DNA of 64,000 nt, from contig JBGTJE010000048.1 of NCBI GenBank assembly GCA_041745295.1, positions 60,569-124,568 of the forward strand. The letters run 5' to 3'. The position numbers and the translations under genes are program-made. This DNA is from JANMEB01 sp041745295 (GTDB lineage Bacteria; Planctomycetota; Planctomycetia; Pirellulales; Pirellulaceae). Position 1 is the stretch's first letter; every line of letters starts with the position of its first letter. Of this stretch, positions 44,737 to 53,627 are shown in pieces. The notes beneath the pieces were generated by a model. It ran no database searches. It saw only the letters and a list, made by a program, of their open reading frames with translations, and was not told the origin of the DNA.

Positions 44737-45045
44737 GAAACTTTGCCGGTCGAGTCGATCGCGACGTTGAAACGTGACGCTCGCGGTCGCATGTTTTGCA
44801 CCGGTCAATGTCGCGCGGCCACAGATCGAAGCCCGCTGGCGGGAGGAGCTCCCGACAGACTTTTCCTATTTGTCACTACACCCAAACCGAGTGCGTTTGG
44901 TTCAATCCACTCAGGCGACAAGTCCTGCAGACGATCTGATTTGTTCTTAGAATTCCGGTCCTCCCCAACGGGCGATTTCCAAATCGCGTGTTAGAGTTTC
45001 AGCATATTGTTCGTTGGAGGCAACGTCGCTAGGAGGACATGGAAG
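44737..45045. other. Intergenic region with no clear gene
   Basis: A frame of about 83 codons at 44743 has no ribosome-binding site or recognisable sequence, so I do not call it. The promoter of the gene at 45046 should lie here; AGGAGG at 45031-45036 is its ribosome-binding site. Confidence 0.4.
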
Positions 45046-46479
45046 ATGCGAAGAAGAATTTCGAACAATCCATTGATTTGGAGTTTGATGATCGTGCTGA
45101 CCCTCAGCGGTTGGCAACAGGCACTCGCGGTTCAGTCGACTCGTTCTGTCGGTCACCGGTTCACCACCGCGCGAGCCCAGGACGAGGCGACACAAGATTC
45201 TGCCACTCAACAAGATGCTGCGGCACAGCTTGAATCCCTGCCGCTGCCAGTTCAAGAGAGGGTAGAAGTCGAAGTATTCGTAGAAGATCGATTCATCGGC
45301 TGGCAGGGTTCCGGTGAGGGCGTCGCGGCCGAGCGACTGTCCAACGAGCTGCGGGCCAATTGGGTGATGGTCGATGACAATGGCCTTCTAGCCGGACAAG
45401 TGCTGGGGCTGAAGACCGCTGCAAGTTCCGAAGCGGGCGACTCGCCTGAACCGGAACCCGTACCCAAGGTCACCGACGATCCAACGGTCGTCGATGGCGA
45501 GGCCACCAATGCTTCGCCCGCCGCGGATCAAATCGGTATGAATGTGTTTCTTTTGAATCGGGGACGATTGCTGGGCACCGCTAAGCTCGATGCTCGGAAT
45601 CGGTTCGAATTCCAAGGCGTTAAGCCGGGGAATTATGCGTTGGTTGGTTACGGCCCGTCGGGCTTTTTCGCCTTCGGCTTCAATGTGATGCCGTACGTCG
45701 AGAATACAACTCAGCCGCGTGAGCTGTACATTCCGGCGATCGCCACAAGCGGAAAGCCGGTTACCAACTGGGTGACCACCAATGCACCCAACGTGCATTT
45801 TCGGCCTTTTGGAAGACAGAGATTTGGCGAAGGCATCGACGATCCACCTCGCTTGTACGGCATCACTGGAATTAGGACGTTTGTGCCCGAAGCCAAACCA
45901 TCGACGTCGATCGTCAGCCACCCGGCTGCGACGACCGAGGATGGGCGACTCTTGGGACGCGTGCACCATATCAACTCGCTCGATGGTCGACCCATGGACC
46001 TTCGCACGACCACCATTCAATTGGTGCAAGGCGATAAAGTCCTAAAGCAGATTGGAACGGACAACTACGGTGTGTTTGAGTTTAGCGATGTCGCGCCCGG
46101 ATCGTACGAATTGCGGGCGGCGGGCCCGGACGGTTTGGGTGCCATTCAAGTGGAAGTGGTCGCCGCGGGTGACCGCAGCGCGATGCCGATTGACTTTGCT
46201 CTGATCAGTCCGGAGACGATCGGTTGGCTGAATCACTTCATGCACGAAAGCGCCTACATCGCTGCGATTTCAGCGCCGCGTCCGAACCCACAATGCAATC
46301 GATGCGGCCAACGTCGCTGCTGTTGTGGCCAAGGTGGCTATGGTTCCGGTTATGATTCCCGTGGTTACGACGGTTATGGCTACGGTGGCTCCGGCTACGG
46401 CGGCTATGATCAAGGTGGCTACGGTAACTATGGCTACGGTGGCCATGGGCACGGCGGTTATGGCTATGGTAGTTGGTAA
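45046..46479 (+). CDS. Exported protein with carboxypeptidase-regulatory-like domains and a Gly/Tyr-rich tail
   Basis: 477 residues. AGGAGG lies nine bases ahead of the ATG at 45046, and SLMIVLTLSGWQQALAV gives a signal peptide. Two similar beta domains occur: VFLLNRGRLLGTAKLDARNR with FEFQGVKPGNYALVGYGPSG, and the later IQLVQGDKVLKQIGTDNYGV with FEFSDVAPGSYELRAAGPDG, both carboxypeptidase-regulatory-like. After CNRCGQRRCCCGQGG the chain ends in about 50 residues of mainly Gly and Tyr (GYGSGYDSRGYDGYGYGG), closing YGYGSW. The tail could crosslink or phase-separate at the cell surface. A terminator follows at 46541. Confidence 0.65.
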   Translation: MRRRISNNPLIWSLMIVLTLSGWQQALAVQSTRSVGHRFTTARAQDEATQDSATQQDAAAQLESLPLPVQERVEVEVFVEDRFIGWQGSGEGVAAERLSNELRANWVMVDDNGLLAGQVLGLKTAASSEAGDSPEPEPVPKVTDDPTVVDGEATNASPAADQIGMNVFLLNRGRLLGTAKLDARNRFEFQGVKPGNYALVGYGPSGFFAFGFNVMPYVENTTQPRELYIPAIATSGKPVTNWVTTNAPNVHFRPFGRQRFGEGIDDPPRLYGITGIRTFVPEAKPSTSIVSHPAATTEDGRLLGRVHHINSLDGRPMDLRTTTIQLVQGDKVLKQIGTDNYGVFEFSDVAPGSYELRAAGPDGLGAIQVEVVAAGDRSAMPIDFALISPETIGWLNHFMHESAYIAAISAPRPNPQCNRCGQRRCCCGQGGYGSGYDSRGYDGYGYGGSGYGGYDQGGYGNYGYGGHGHGGYGYGSW

Positions 46480-46540
46480 TTGACCGCGCCGAAAACGCCA
46501 TCACATTCCTGGTGAACAGGCGTTTGGATTTCTAAAACAG

Positions 46541-46580
46541 ACCGGTCGCAAGCGAACCTTGCGGCCGGTTTGTGTTTCTT
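46541..46580 (+). terminator. Intrinsic terminator after the Gly/Tyr-rich protein gene
   Basis: ACCGGTCGCAAG, loop CGAAC and CTTGCGGCCGGT form a 12-base stem with one mismatch; TTGTGTTTCTT follows. It lies 62 bases after the stop codon at 46479. Confidence 0.75.
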
Positions 46581-46650
46581 GTCGAGACCTTTATTGTCGT
46601 TCGGTCCGCACTTGTGATTTTTTCATTTCAAAAATACAGCGACACTTCCG

Positions 46651-46712
46651 GGCCGTCGTTTTCCGGTCGTTTGACGGCCGGGAAAGGCCGTCCTACGAAC
46701 AAATTCACAAGC
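46651..46712. repeat. Dispersed palindromic repeat
   Basis: GGCCGTCGTTTTCCGGTCGT then TTGACGGCCGGGAAAGGCCG and TCCTACGAACAAATTCAC match, in inverse orientation, the sequence at 62446-62524. It is a non-coding dispersed family between two convergent genes. Confidence 0.7.
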
Positions 46713-46742
46713 CATCCGCGAAAGACGAGAATAACCGCCCGC

Positions 46743-48404
46743 CTAAAAATCTCGCGGCGGACCGCCGCCGAACTGTTCGGCGGCAATTTGGATGAGCTGC
46801 AAAAAGCCATCCTGGATTTCCACCCGCGAAGACATCCCATTGTCGATCGCTCTGCCGACGATCGAAATCCGATCCTTGCCGGTTTCCGTGAGCTTCGTCG
46901 CCATCTTGGTCAGCGTTTCATCGTCTTGCACCGAGGCAATCAGATCGAGGATTGGGGCCAAGAATATGTTGATCTCCGTCATTGGCAGATCGGAGGCCGG
47001 CGAGGCCGATGCCTGCATCGCCTGCTTGATCAAATCCGGAGATTTGTCACCGAGGCCCACGAAGGCAACATCTTTGCCAAATCCGACATTTAGCGTTAGC
47101 TGTTCGCCAAATAATTTTCGAGCTTCCTCCTCGCCTTCGGGAATGGCGACTTTAAACTCATGAAAATTCGCACCTGCGGCGCTGAACGCATTCAGCTTGA
47201 CTTCTAACTTGTCGTCCGCGCGTTTCTGGGCCATGGGGACGATCTTTTTGATCTCCGCCTCAAGCGCCTTGGGGTCCGCGGTTTCAAATGCGAGACCGAC
47301 ATTGATTTGGCCACCGTCGGTCGTTCCGACGATGCCCATGTCGACCTTGCCGTTTTCGGCCGTTGACTTGATGGTCTCAATCGCGGTGTTCAGCAAGCTC
47401 TGGAGGGCCTCGCGTTCTTCGTCGCTCATCTCTTCTTTTTCGGCAAGTTTGTCGGTCACACCTTTCTTCAGATCATCCAGCATTTTTTCGATATTGGGCA
47501 GATCTTCGGGCGCGATGACGCTATGCGAAATGCCGTGAAAAGCGGTATCTTTCATCAAGAATCCCGAAAAGCGGGATGGGTGCTTCTTCGCCAACTCGAT
47601 CTGCTTCGCGATTTTGGAGCCTTCTTTGCCCACCAAGCGAGCATCGACAAATATGCGGTTGCCTTCCTTGTCGATGTTCCAGCCAATTTCCGCTTCTTCC
47701 GTCTCGTTAATAAACGATTCGACCTGTTGGATCTGCATTTCCATATTGGCCCGCTGCAGCTCGACCATGTCCTCGTCCAGGTTTTCCAGTTGGCCCTCAA
47801 AGCCTTCGCGAATGCGATCCATCAGGAACTTCCGAGTCGCCTCGGGAATTCGATCGCCAAAGAGGCGAACCGCGACGTTGTATTGGTTGGGTAGATCACC
47901 CACGTTCGCCAACGGATCGGCGGGCAGCGACGCGAGATTCTCGGCCGTATTCGAGATGAAGGCGTAACCGTCTTTTTCTTTGCAGAACAGCGGCGTCCCA
48001 CTGTCCATCGACACGGAAACAACTCCGTCGTCTTGTTCCTCCACTTCGGCGTATTCACCGACGACGGTCAACAGATCCTGCAAGTTGGAAACGGGCAAAA
48101 ACCCGACCACGTTGGGGACCATGGTTTCTTCGGAAAAGTACAACAGGGCCCCAGCCGGACGTTCGGTATCCACGCCTTTCAAGAATTCTTTGGCCTGCAT
48201 GTTGATCATGAATTTGAACTGGCCGAACCCTGAACCATCGAGCAGGTACCCAATGTCGTCCAGTTGTTCCTTGATTTTGGCGACCGAAACGATCACGCCC
48301 GGCTCTGGCTCGCTTTGCGCAAGCGACTTGGCAGGAAACATTGAGGCTGCCACCAATGCGAATATCGCGGCGGCAACCCACGCGGATTTGAACAATTGCT
48401 TCAC
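46743..48404 (-). CDS. Exported hypothetical protein
   Basis: 553 residues with the start at a GTG (48404): GGAG stands about seven bases upstream and the product then begins with a signal peptide (VKQLFKSAWVAAAIFALVAA, cleavage near AKSLAQS). The mature part has strands such as LLDGSGFGQFKFMINMQAK and ALLYFSEETMVPNVVGFLPV, acidic helices (VTDKLAEKEEMSDEEREALQ) and LTLNVGFGKDVAFVGLGDKS. It resembles large exported hypothetical proteins of Planctomycetes, without recognised catalytic motif. Location is probably periplasm. Confidence 0.6.
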   Translation of the reverse strand: MKQLFKSAWVAAAIFALVAASMFPAKSLAQSEPEPGVIVSVAKIKEQLDDIGYLLDGSGFGQFKFMINMQAKEFLKGVDTERPAGALLYFSEETMVPNVVGFLPVSNLQDLLTVVGEYAEVEEQDDGVVSVSMDSGTPLFCKEKDGYAFISNTAENLASLPADPLANVGDLPNQYNVAVRLFGDRIPEATRKFLMDRIREGFEGQLENLDEDMVELQRANMEMQIQQVESFINETEEAEIGWNIDKEGNRIFVDARLVGKEGSKIAKQIELAKKHPSRFSGFLMKDTAFHGISHSVIAPEDLPNIEKMLDDLKKGVTDKLAEKEEMSDEEREALQSLLNTAIETIKSTAENGKVDMGIVGTTDGGQINVGLAFETADPKALEAEIKKIVPMAQKRADDKLEVKLNAFSAAGANFHEFKVAIPEGEEEARKLFGEQLTLNVGFGKDVAFVGLGDKSPDLIKQAMQASASPASDLPMTEINIFLAPILDLIASVQDDETLTKMATKLTETGKDRISIVGRAIDNGMSSRVEIQDGFLQLIQIAAEQFGGGPPRDF

Positions 48405-48661
48405 AACAAATCTCCAACAAATGGTTGAAAGGTAATCGGCGGATGGAATACTCAAGAAATGACCGTTAAGAGTTTAATCATTCGCGGGAATGCGAACAGA
48501 ACGGGTCGCATGTAAGTTGGTGTGGCAAGGGCGATTACTCTGGAATTCAGCCCGGCGACTCCTGGAACTACCCGATTTCCGTAGGCAAAGTTTCAGCACG
48601 CGATGAAAAACAAAAGAACACGACTGCACTGGTTCGTTGACTGCCAGCAAGGTAAGAGAGC

Positions 48662-48880
48662 TTACCGTTCGCGAAAGACGATCCGACCCTTGGTCAAGTC
48701 GTAAGGAGACAATTCCACGCGTACCTTGTCGCCCGGAACGATCCGGATGAAGTTTTTGCGCATCCGTCCGGCGACGTGCGCCAGAACTTCGTTTCCGTTC
48801 TCCAGCGCAACGCGAAAACGAGTATTCGCCAGCGCCTGTGTCACGGTCCCCGGAACTTCAAAAGCTTCGTCTTTCGGCAT
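48662..48880 (-). CDS. infA: Translation initiation factor IF-1
   Basis: 72 residues, the normal length. VPGTVTQALANTRFRVALEN and EVLAHVAGRMRKNFIRIVPG with DKVRVELSPYDLTKGRIVFR cover the single OB fold. It occupies the A site of the 30S subunit in initiation. The gene stands alone. Confidence 0.95.
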   Translation of the reverse strand: MPKDEAFEVPGTVTQALANTRFRVALENGNEVLAHVAGRMRKNFIRIVPGDKVRVELSPYDLTKGRIVFRER

Positions 48881-49162
48881 GAATTCTCCACGAATGATCT
48901 AACTGCGTATGAACGCCCCTACGGCGATCATTGCGCAACAGCCGCCACACGTTAGCGTCCGGTTATTGATCCCGTTGTCAAAAAACCGGGAGCCAGTGCC
49001 CGGCGGCTGATTTTTGAGATGCGGCAGCTGGGCAGGTCGCTCGGCCGCCCCTTCATCTTACACTTGCGCAAATTACAAAGTCCAGTCCGCCTTGAAGGCC
49101 GGACCGCCCGTGGTTTAGATTGGTGGGCCGTCTCGATCAGCCATACAACAAAGGGATAATTC
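48881..49162. other. Intergenic region between infA and the small basic protein gene
   Basis: 282 bases. GTCCG-CCTTGAAGG-CCGGAC at about 49082-49102 is a hairpin. AAAGGGA at 49150-49156 is the ribosome-binding site for the next gene. Otherwise nothing is recognised. Confidence 0.4.
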
Positions 49163-49249
49163 GTGGGAACTAAGAAAACAGGCAAAGGCCGTCGCAAGAT
49201 CGGTCGCAAGAAACGCCGCAATCGCGCCCGGATTCGCCATCGCAAGTAG
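49163..49249 (+). CDS. Tiny very basic protein, COX24/AURKAIP1-like
   Basis: 28 residues starting at a GTG (49163) with AAAGGGA six bases upstream: it begins MGTKKTGKGRRKIGRKKRR and ends RHRK, 17 of 28 residues Arg or Lys. The composition and the KIGRKKRRNRARIRHRK core resemble the COX24/AURKAIP1 domain and other minute ribosomal proteins (bS22- or bTHX-like) that bind rRNA. The stop is two bases before the next ATG, so it is coupled to the EamA transporter gene. It is easily missed because of its size and start codon. Confidence 0.6.
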   Translation: MGTKKTGKGRRKIGRKKRRNRARIRHRK

Positions 49250-49251
49250 CC

Positions 49252-50151
49252 ATGGCCGAATCTAAGCCGCCAGCCGCTCCGACCACATTTCGCTGGGTTG
49301 GATACGCGTGTGTCGTTGCGGCTGCACTTCTTTGGAGCACCAACGCATTTTTCGCCAAGGCTCCCACGTTTGATGTCTGGCCGCTGGAATCGCGCGGCCT
49401 GCAATTGGCGTTTTGGCGGGCCGTCTTCGCTGCAGCTGCCCTCAGCCTGTTTGTGCGCCGCGTGGAATGGAAATGGGCCATGGTGCCCATGGTCTGTTGC
49501 TTTTGCTTAATGAATTGGCTCTATCTCTCGGCGATGGTGCGCGTGGAAGGGTCGATCGCCATCTGGCTTCAGTCGACCGCGCCCGTTTGGGTTTTTTTAG
49601 CAAGCATTGCGATTCACAGCGAGCGGATCACGCCTGCCGACTGGCGGATGCTCTGCTGGGCTGCTGCCGGCGTGATCTTGATCCTATCGTTTCAAGCCTT
49701 CCAGTCGCCGACGATTGGCTTAGTGTTTGCCCTGCTATCGGGAATGATGTACGCCGGCGTCGTCCTCTCCCTACGGCATCTGCGGGAGTGCGAAGGGGTC
49801 TGGCTGATCTTTTTAAATCATCTTGTAACCGCGTTGGTTTTTTTGCCCTTCATACTCGGCAGCGGGCTGTTGCCCCGCGGCGAACAATGGGTCTATCTCG
49901 CATGCTTTGGTGCCCTGCAAATGGCGCTGCCCTACGTGATCTTCGCGCGCGGCTTACGACACATCCCAGGCCACGAAGCATCGTTGATTGGGTTGATCGA
50001 ACCGATTATGCTCCCCGTCTGGGTATATTTGGCTTGGCGCAATGCGCCTGATTACGCTTTCCCGCACTGGACGACGATCGCGGGAGGCGGGCTCATTTTG
50101 ATCGGACTCGTCCAACGCTACGCGCGCCCGATTCGATCCAGCACTATGTGA
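49252..50151 (+). CDS. EamA/DMT family transporter
   Basis: 299 residues. About ten hydrophobic segments, from YACVVAAALLWSTNAFFAKA to WTTIAGGGLILIGLVQRY, form the two five-helix halves of EamA transporters. FWRAVFAAAALSLF and VRVEGSIAIWLQSTAPVWVF sit in the first half; LRHIPGHEASLIGLIEPIML in the second is the usual signature near the last helices. Substrate cannot be told from sequence; members export amino acids or other metabolites. It is directly coupled to the small basic protein gene. Confidence 0.85.
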   Translation: MAESKPPAAPTTFRWVGYACVVAAALLWSTNAFFAKAPTFDVWPLESRGLQLAFWRAVFAAAALSLFVRRVEWKWAMVPMVCCFCLMNWLYLSAMVRVEGSIAIWLQSTAPVWVFLASIAIHSERITPADWRMLCWAAAGVILILSFQAFQSPTIGLVFALLSGMMYAGVVLSLRHLRECEGVWLIFLNHLVTALVFLPFILGSGLLPRGEQWVYLACFGALQMALPYVIFARGLRHIPGHEASLIGLIEPIMLPVWVYLAWRNAPDYAFPHWTTIAGGGLILIGLVQRYARPIRSSTM

Positions 50152-50203
50152 TGCTGGTGCCGATTGAGGGCAACGCGCGGTCGTTCGACATGGCGTTTTA
50201 TGA

Positions 50204-50227
50204 ATCCCACAGGCTTGCCCTGTGGAT
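50204..50227. terminator. Hairpin between convergent genes
   Basis: ATCCCACAGG, loop CTTG and CCCTGTGGAT form a stem of about ten bases between the EamA gene (+) and the glycosyltransferase gene (-). No U tract follows, so the call as terminator is weak. Confidence 0.3.
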
Positions 50228-50297
50228 GCTTAGGTTGGTTTCTACTATGGCATCCGGGGAATCGTCGCGCCGAACGCTATTGGGTGCAACCTTTCGG

Positions 50298-51386
50298 TCA
50301 CCGCCGGAGAATTCGCTCATATGCCGTCGCATACTCGCGAGCGACAACTGCAGGAGCGTGTGTTTGAACCCATTCTGCAGCAATCGATGGAGAACTGGGC
50401 GTCCATCCGTGTTCCAGCCACTGCTGGGTTTGGCGGGCCATTTCATCCCGTGCCCCCCAGGGAATCGTCGCGAGGCAAGTCGAGAAAGTCTTGGCAAGTT
50501 CCAATGTCGCGGCAGACCGAGGTGCAATGGTCGGCAATCCCATCAGCAAGGCCGCAACCAATTCCGGCGGAATTGCCTCCGAGCGCGGTGCCTGCCAGTA
50601 AAAGTCGAGATCGATCATTTCCGTGCGAACGCCTGATCCAGGCAACCTCCATTGAATCCAATCCAACAAGCCGATCTTGTCGGCGTACCGCCGCAACTCG
50701 GTGCGTTGCGATCCCGTGCCCCAAACGACCAGCCGCAAATCATCCCGCACGCACTTCATTTGATCGAGCGCCCAGATCAGATGCTTGAGGCCGGCCCGAG
50801 CTTCGAGCGGACAAACGGTTCCGATCATTTTCACTGCGGGAGCGGGTTGAACAGACGATTTTCGCCCCGTCACTTGTGTCCACGCGATGGGAGTGTCAGG
50901 AATTGCCAATGGGACTGCTGTCGATGGCTCCCCGGTTGAGACGGTGTCCCGAAGCCATCGATCGCCCATTGTCCAATCGGGCCGACGAAGTCCGGGAATC
51001 GAACCGTCGTCGGATCCCACGTTCGACGGCGACTCGTCCTGTATTTGGTGGATCCAAACCGCGCGACGAGAAGTACTCCCGGCGACGAGCAATGCCCACT
51101 TTGTCAGGATGGCCGATCGTTGGTCCCAGGTGTGAAGAAGCGCATATTTCTTGCCCCGCAGTAACACCCCAAGTTTTCGCGCAGCGCCAAGCCAATTGCG
51201 TTTTCCGAACTCAAAGGCGCACCATTCATCTCCGTTTTCGGGACCAACATTGCTCGGATTGCCGCGCGAGCAGCAGAAAAAATCGATTGCAAATTGCTCG
51301 CGCAAGTGAGGGGCAATCAGGATCGCTTGCTCACCTGGCCCAAATGGGACAACGTCGGCGATCACGTTTAAAACTCGAGCCTTCAA
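50298..51386 (-). CDS. Glycosyltransferase-like protein
   Basis: 362 residues from a TTG start that overlaps the stop of the previous gene (TTGA). VLNVIADVVPFGPGEQAILI opens a GT-B N-terminal domain; VKMIGTVCPLEARAGLKHLI is the C-terminal domain start, and DDLRLVVWGTGSQRTELRRY with PELVAALLMGLPTIAPRSAA are the usual GT4-like elements. The expected E-x7-E is degenerate (EAIPPELVAALLMG). It follows another glycosyltransferase and hpt on the same strand. The acceptor is unknown. Confidence 0.65.
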   Translation of the reverse strand: MKARVLNVIADVVPFGPGEQAILIAPHLREQFAIDFFCCSRGNPSNVGPENGDEWCAFEFGKRNWLGAARKLGVLLRGKKYALLHTWDQRSAILTKWALLVAGSTSRRAVWIHQIQDESPSNVGSDDGSIPGLRRPDWTMGDRWLRDTVSTGEPSTAVPLAIPDTPIAWTQVTGRKSSVQPAPAVKMIGTVCPLEARAGLKHLIWALDQMKCVRDDLRLVVWGTGSQRTELRRYADKIGLLDWIQWRLPGSGVRTEMIDLDFYWQAPRSEAIPPELVAALLMGLPTIAPRSAATLELAKTFSTCLATIPWGARDEMARQTQQWLEHGWTPSSPSIAAEWVQTHAPAVVAREYATAYERILRR

Positions 51387-52564
51387 GACTGTACTTTCTC
51401 CCGATGTTCGACGAGATCGCGGCCAAGTTGTTCGAGGCAGATCGCGGCTTGTTCCAAGTTATGCCGCTGGACCACGAATTGTCGGGCGCTCCCGGCGATG
51501 GTTTCTCGCTCGGCGCGGCGTTCCAGGATATCAACGATCTGTTGCGCCAATCGCCGCGGATCGCCCGGAAGATATCCAAAGCCATTTTCGTTGACCCGCA
51601 GCCAAGCGCCCATCGAGCGGTCGCCCCTGTTGGCCAGTACCGCCAGGCCATAGCGCATGGCCGCGAGCGTCGCGAACGGCGGCTCTACCGCTGGTTCGGT
51701 TTGAATTAACAGATCGGCTGCTCGCAGCACATCGCTCCATTCATCGAAGCAGCCCGCCACGATCACTTCATTTGAAAGCTGCCGCAGCCGAATCTGTTCA
51801 CCGATTTTGTGAATCTCGCTTCCATTTCCAATCAGCCAGAGGCGAGAGGACGGAAAGGATTCGCGCACCCATCGCCAAGCGTCGATCAATTCGCCGGCGC
51901 CGCGCGACGTATTCCAATTTCCGATGCTCACCACCAAGGATTCGTTGGGGGCGACCGACAGCGTCGGGTGATTGTCGGCGATGGCCGATCGCGCTGTCGC
52001 GCGCGGCAGTTCCGGATGCGGCGCGCAATCGATCGATGGTCCCAGGACACGGACGCTTGCGGGATTCGCGCCCGCTTCCCGTAGTTGATCGGCGTATCGG
52101 ATATCGGTCACGATCCAACAGGCATGGGTACTGATCGATGTGACATTTCGACGAAGCTTGCTCCACGCGGCAGACCAAGCCGCAGCGTCCGCCCCCACCG
52201 CTTGCCAAAGACAAATCGGAAATTCATGCCGCGCCGCGAATTGAATTGTTGCCGAATTCAATTCACTCAGCGGATCGATCACAAGCAGGTCGAACTCGTC
52301 GCGATGTGATTCGAGCCATTGGTTCAGATAGCGGGCCAGCCGCACGTTTCCAAATCGACTGCGGGCGCTGAACGCGAGTCGCAATACGTCGATTTCACCA
52401 ATCCGCAAGCGCGCGGCCCAATATTTCTGCCACGACCGCGTGAGCACGCGAAGCAAATGACCGCGGCCGGACAAGGCACGGCACATTTGCTCCAATGCCA
52501 ACGCATCGGAATCAACGACGGGCCAGAAACGGTCCGTCACCACAAGCACACGCAACGGAATCAT
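51383..52564 (-). CDS. Glycosyltransferase family 4-like protein
   Basis: 393 residues. RVLVVTDRFWPVVDSDALAL starts the N-terminal Rossmann domain; LVVSIGNWNTSRGAGELIDA begins the nucleotide-sugar-binding domain, with SSRLWLIGNGSEIHKIGEQI and PPFATLAAMRYGLAVLANRG near the end. The usual final E-x7-E is altered to E-PPFATLAAM. Its ATG overlaps the stop of hpt (ATGA), so it is in one operon with hpt and the second glycosyltransferase. A role in envelope polysaccharide is plausible; linkage with purine salvage is unusual. Confidence 0.75.
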   Translation of the reverse strand: MIPLRVLVVTDRFWPVVDSDALALEQMCRALSGRGHLLRVLTRSWQKYWAARLRIGEIDVLRLAFSARSRFGNVRLARYLNQWLESHRDEFDLLVIDPLSELNSATIQFAARHEFPICLWQAVGADAAAWSAAWSKLRRNVTSISTHACWIVTDIRYADQLREAGANPASVRVLGPSIDCAPHPELPRATARSAIADNHPTLSVAPNESLVVSIGNWNTSRGAGELIDAWRWVRESFPSSRLWLIGNGSEIHKIGEQIRLRQLSNEVIVAGCFDEWSDVLRAADLLIQTEPAVEPPFATLAAMRYGLAVLANRGDRSMGAWLRVNENGFGYLPGDPRRLAQQIVDILERRAERETIAGSARQFVVQRHNLEQAAICLEQLGRDLVEHREKVQS

Positions 52565-53085
52565 ACGGAGCCAATATCGGCGGGTTCGAGGGCGGCGACA
52601 AACGGAAGGTTGCGATATTGATCACAATAATCCAATCCGTAGCCGACCACAAATTGGTCGGGGATTTCAAACACAACGAAGTCCGGTTGCAGCTCGACTT
52701 CCTGCCGCCCCGATTTGCGGAGCAATACCGCCGAGCGAATCGAAGTCGGATTCAGTTGCCGCAAACGAAACAGAACTTCGTTCAGTGTATGTCCAGTGTC
52801 AAATATGTCGTCGATTACCAGCACTTCGCGGTCGGATATTTCCAGCATCAAGTCGCTGTTGATTTGCAATTGCTGACGCTCGGTGCCGTCGCGGTAACTG
52901 CTCGTCTGCAGAACGCCAACCCGCAACGGCATTTTCAACAAGCGGATCAAATCCGCCAGCAAAACGATGCTGCCAGTCATCAATCCAACAATGGTCAATG
53001 GCCGGTCCTGGTATACCGACTCAATATCCACCGCCAGCTTGCGCACGCCATGTCGCACGACCTCTTCGCTAAGCAACACCTTCAC
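52561..53085 (-). CDS. hpt: Hypoxanthine phosphoribosyltransferase
   Basis: 174 residues from a GTG start. TIVGLMTGSIVLLADLIRLL and SSYRDGTERQ with EVLVIDDIFDTGHTL, the PRPP-binding signature, are as in Hpt enzymes; VELQPDFVVFEIPDQFVVGY and GLDYCDQYRNLPFVA close the domain. It converts hypoxanthine (and guanine) to the nucleotide. It is the first gene of an overlapping trio with two glycosyltransferases. Confidence 0.93.
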   Translation of the reverse strand: MKVLLSEEVVRHGVRKLAVDIESVYQDRPLTIVGLMTGSIVLLADLIRLLKMPLRVGVLQTSSYRDGTERQQLQINSDLMLEISDREVLVIDDIFDTGHTLNEVLFRLRQLNPTSIRSAVLLRKSGRQEVELQPDFVVFEIPDQFVVGYGLDYCDQYRNLPFVAALEPADIGSV

Positions 53086-53337
53086 CGGGAGGTACCTGTG
53101 GGAAAACGGGTAATCGAGTCATTCTAAATGGACGCAAATAACAAGGGTAGATAAGCATTTTGCACAACGTGCGCCGGCGCGGCAATCGCCTCACCGCATT
53201 CCAATGCAAAAGTCACTTAAACGGAAAAATTTGCCTAACCGGTCGATCCCGCTCTTGCCGATAGCGAATCGTAAGCGCCGATCAGAATGGCACACTTCGA
53301 TCGCCGCCAGTTAGCTTACGACAGCAAGGACGCAAGC

Positions 53338-53559
53338 ATGGTTATGAACTCGAACGCTCAGTCACCAGGGTCGGCGGCTGGCCCACAGCAGCAACCCCTC
53401 AAGCACTCGATTGACTTGAGAACGCTCATCGCCGTGCTGATCCAAGCGGAGCAAAGCCACCGCGCATGGATTGGCGACTTCGCGGATGAACACGTCCTCG
53501 TCTCGGCTGATTTGTTCCAAATCATTCAGGCCGCTCGATTGTTTGGTCGCGCGGCTTAA
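53338..53559 (+). CDS. Small conserved planctomycete protein
   Basis: 73 residues with ATG at 53338 and AAGGA eight bases upstream. LKHSIDLRTLIAVLIQAEQS and HRAWIGDFADEHVLVSADLF are very similar in style to a family of short planctomycete proteins (the AWxxDFADEPV segment). No function known. It precedes the dehydrogenase gene by 68 bases on the same strand. Confidence 0.55.
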   Translation: MVMNSNAQSPGSAAGPQQQPLKHSIDLRTLIAVLIQAEQSHRAWIGDFADEHVLVSADLFQIIQAARLFGRAA

Positions 53560-53627
53560 CGCGGTGGACGCGTCGTCGCGCACGTACGCGACCGCGGTGC
53601 CATCGAAGGTCTGTCAATTTTCGGGGG

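Noticed and set aside
44743..44994. Plus-strand frame of 83 codons
   Set aside because: No ribosome-binding site and no protein-like composition.
50876..51709. Plus-strand open frame (277 codons) across the glycosyltransferase genes
   Set aside because: It has no protein-like features; the minus-strand genes are overlapping and coherent.
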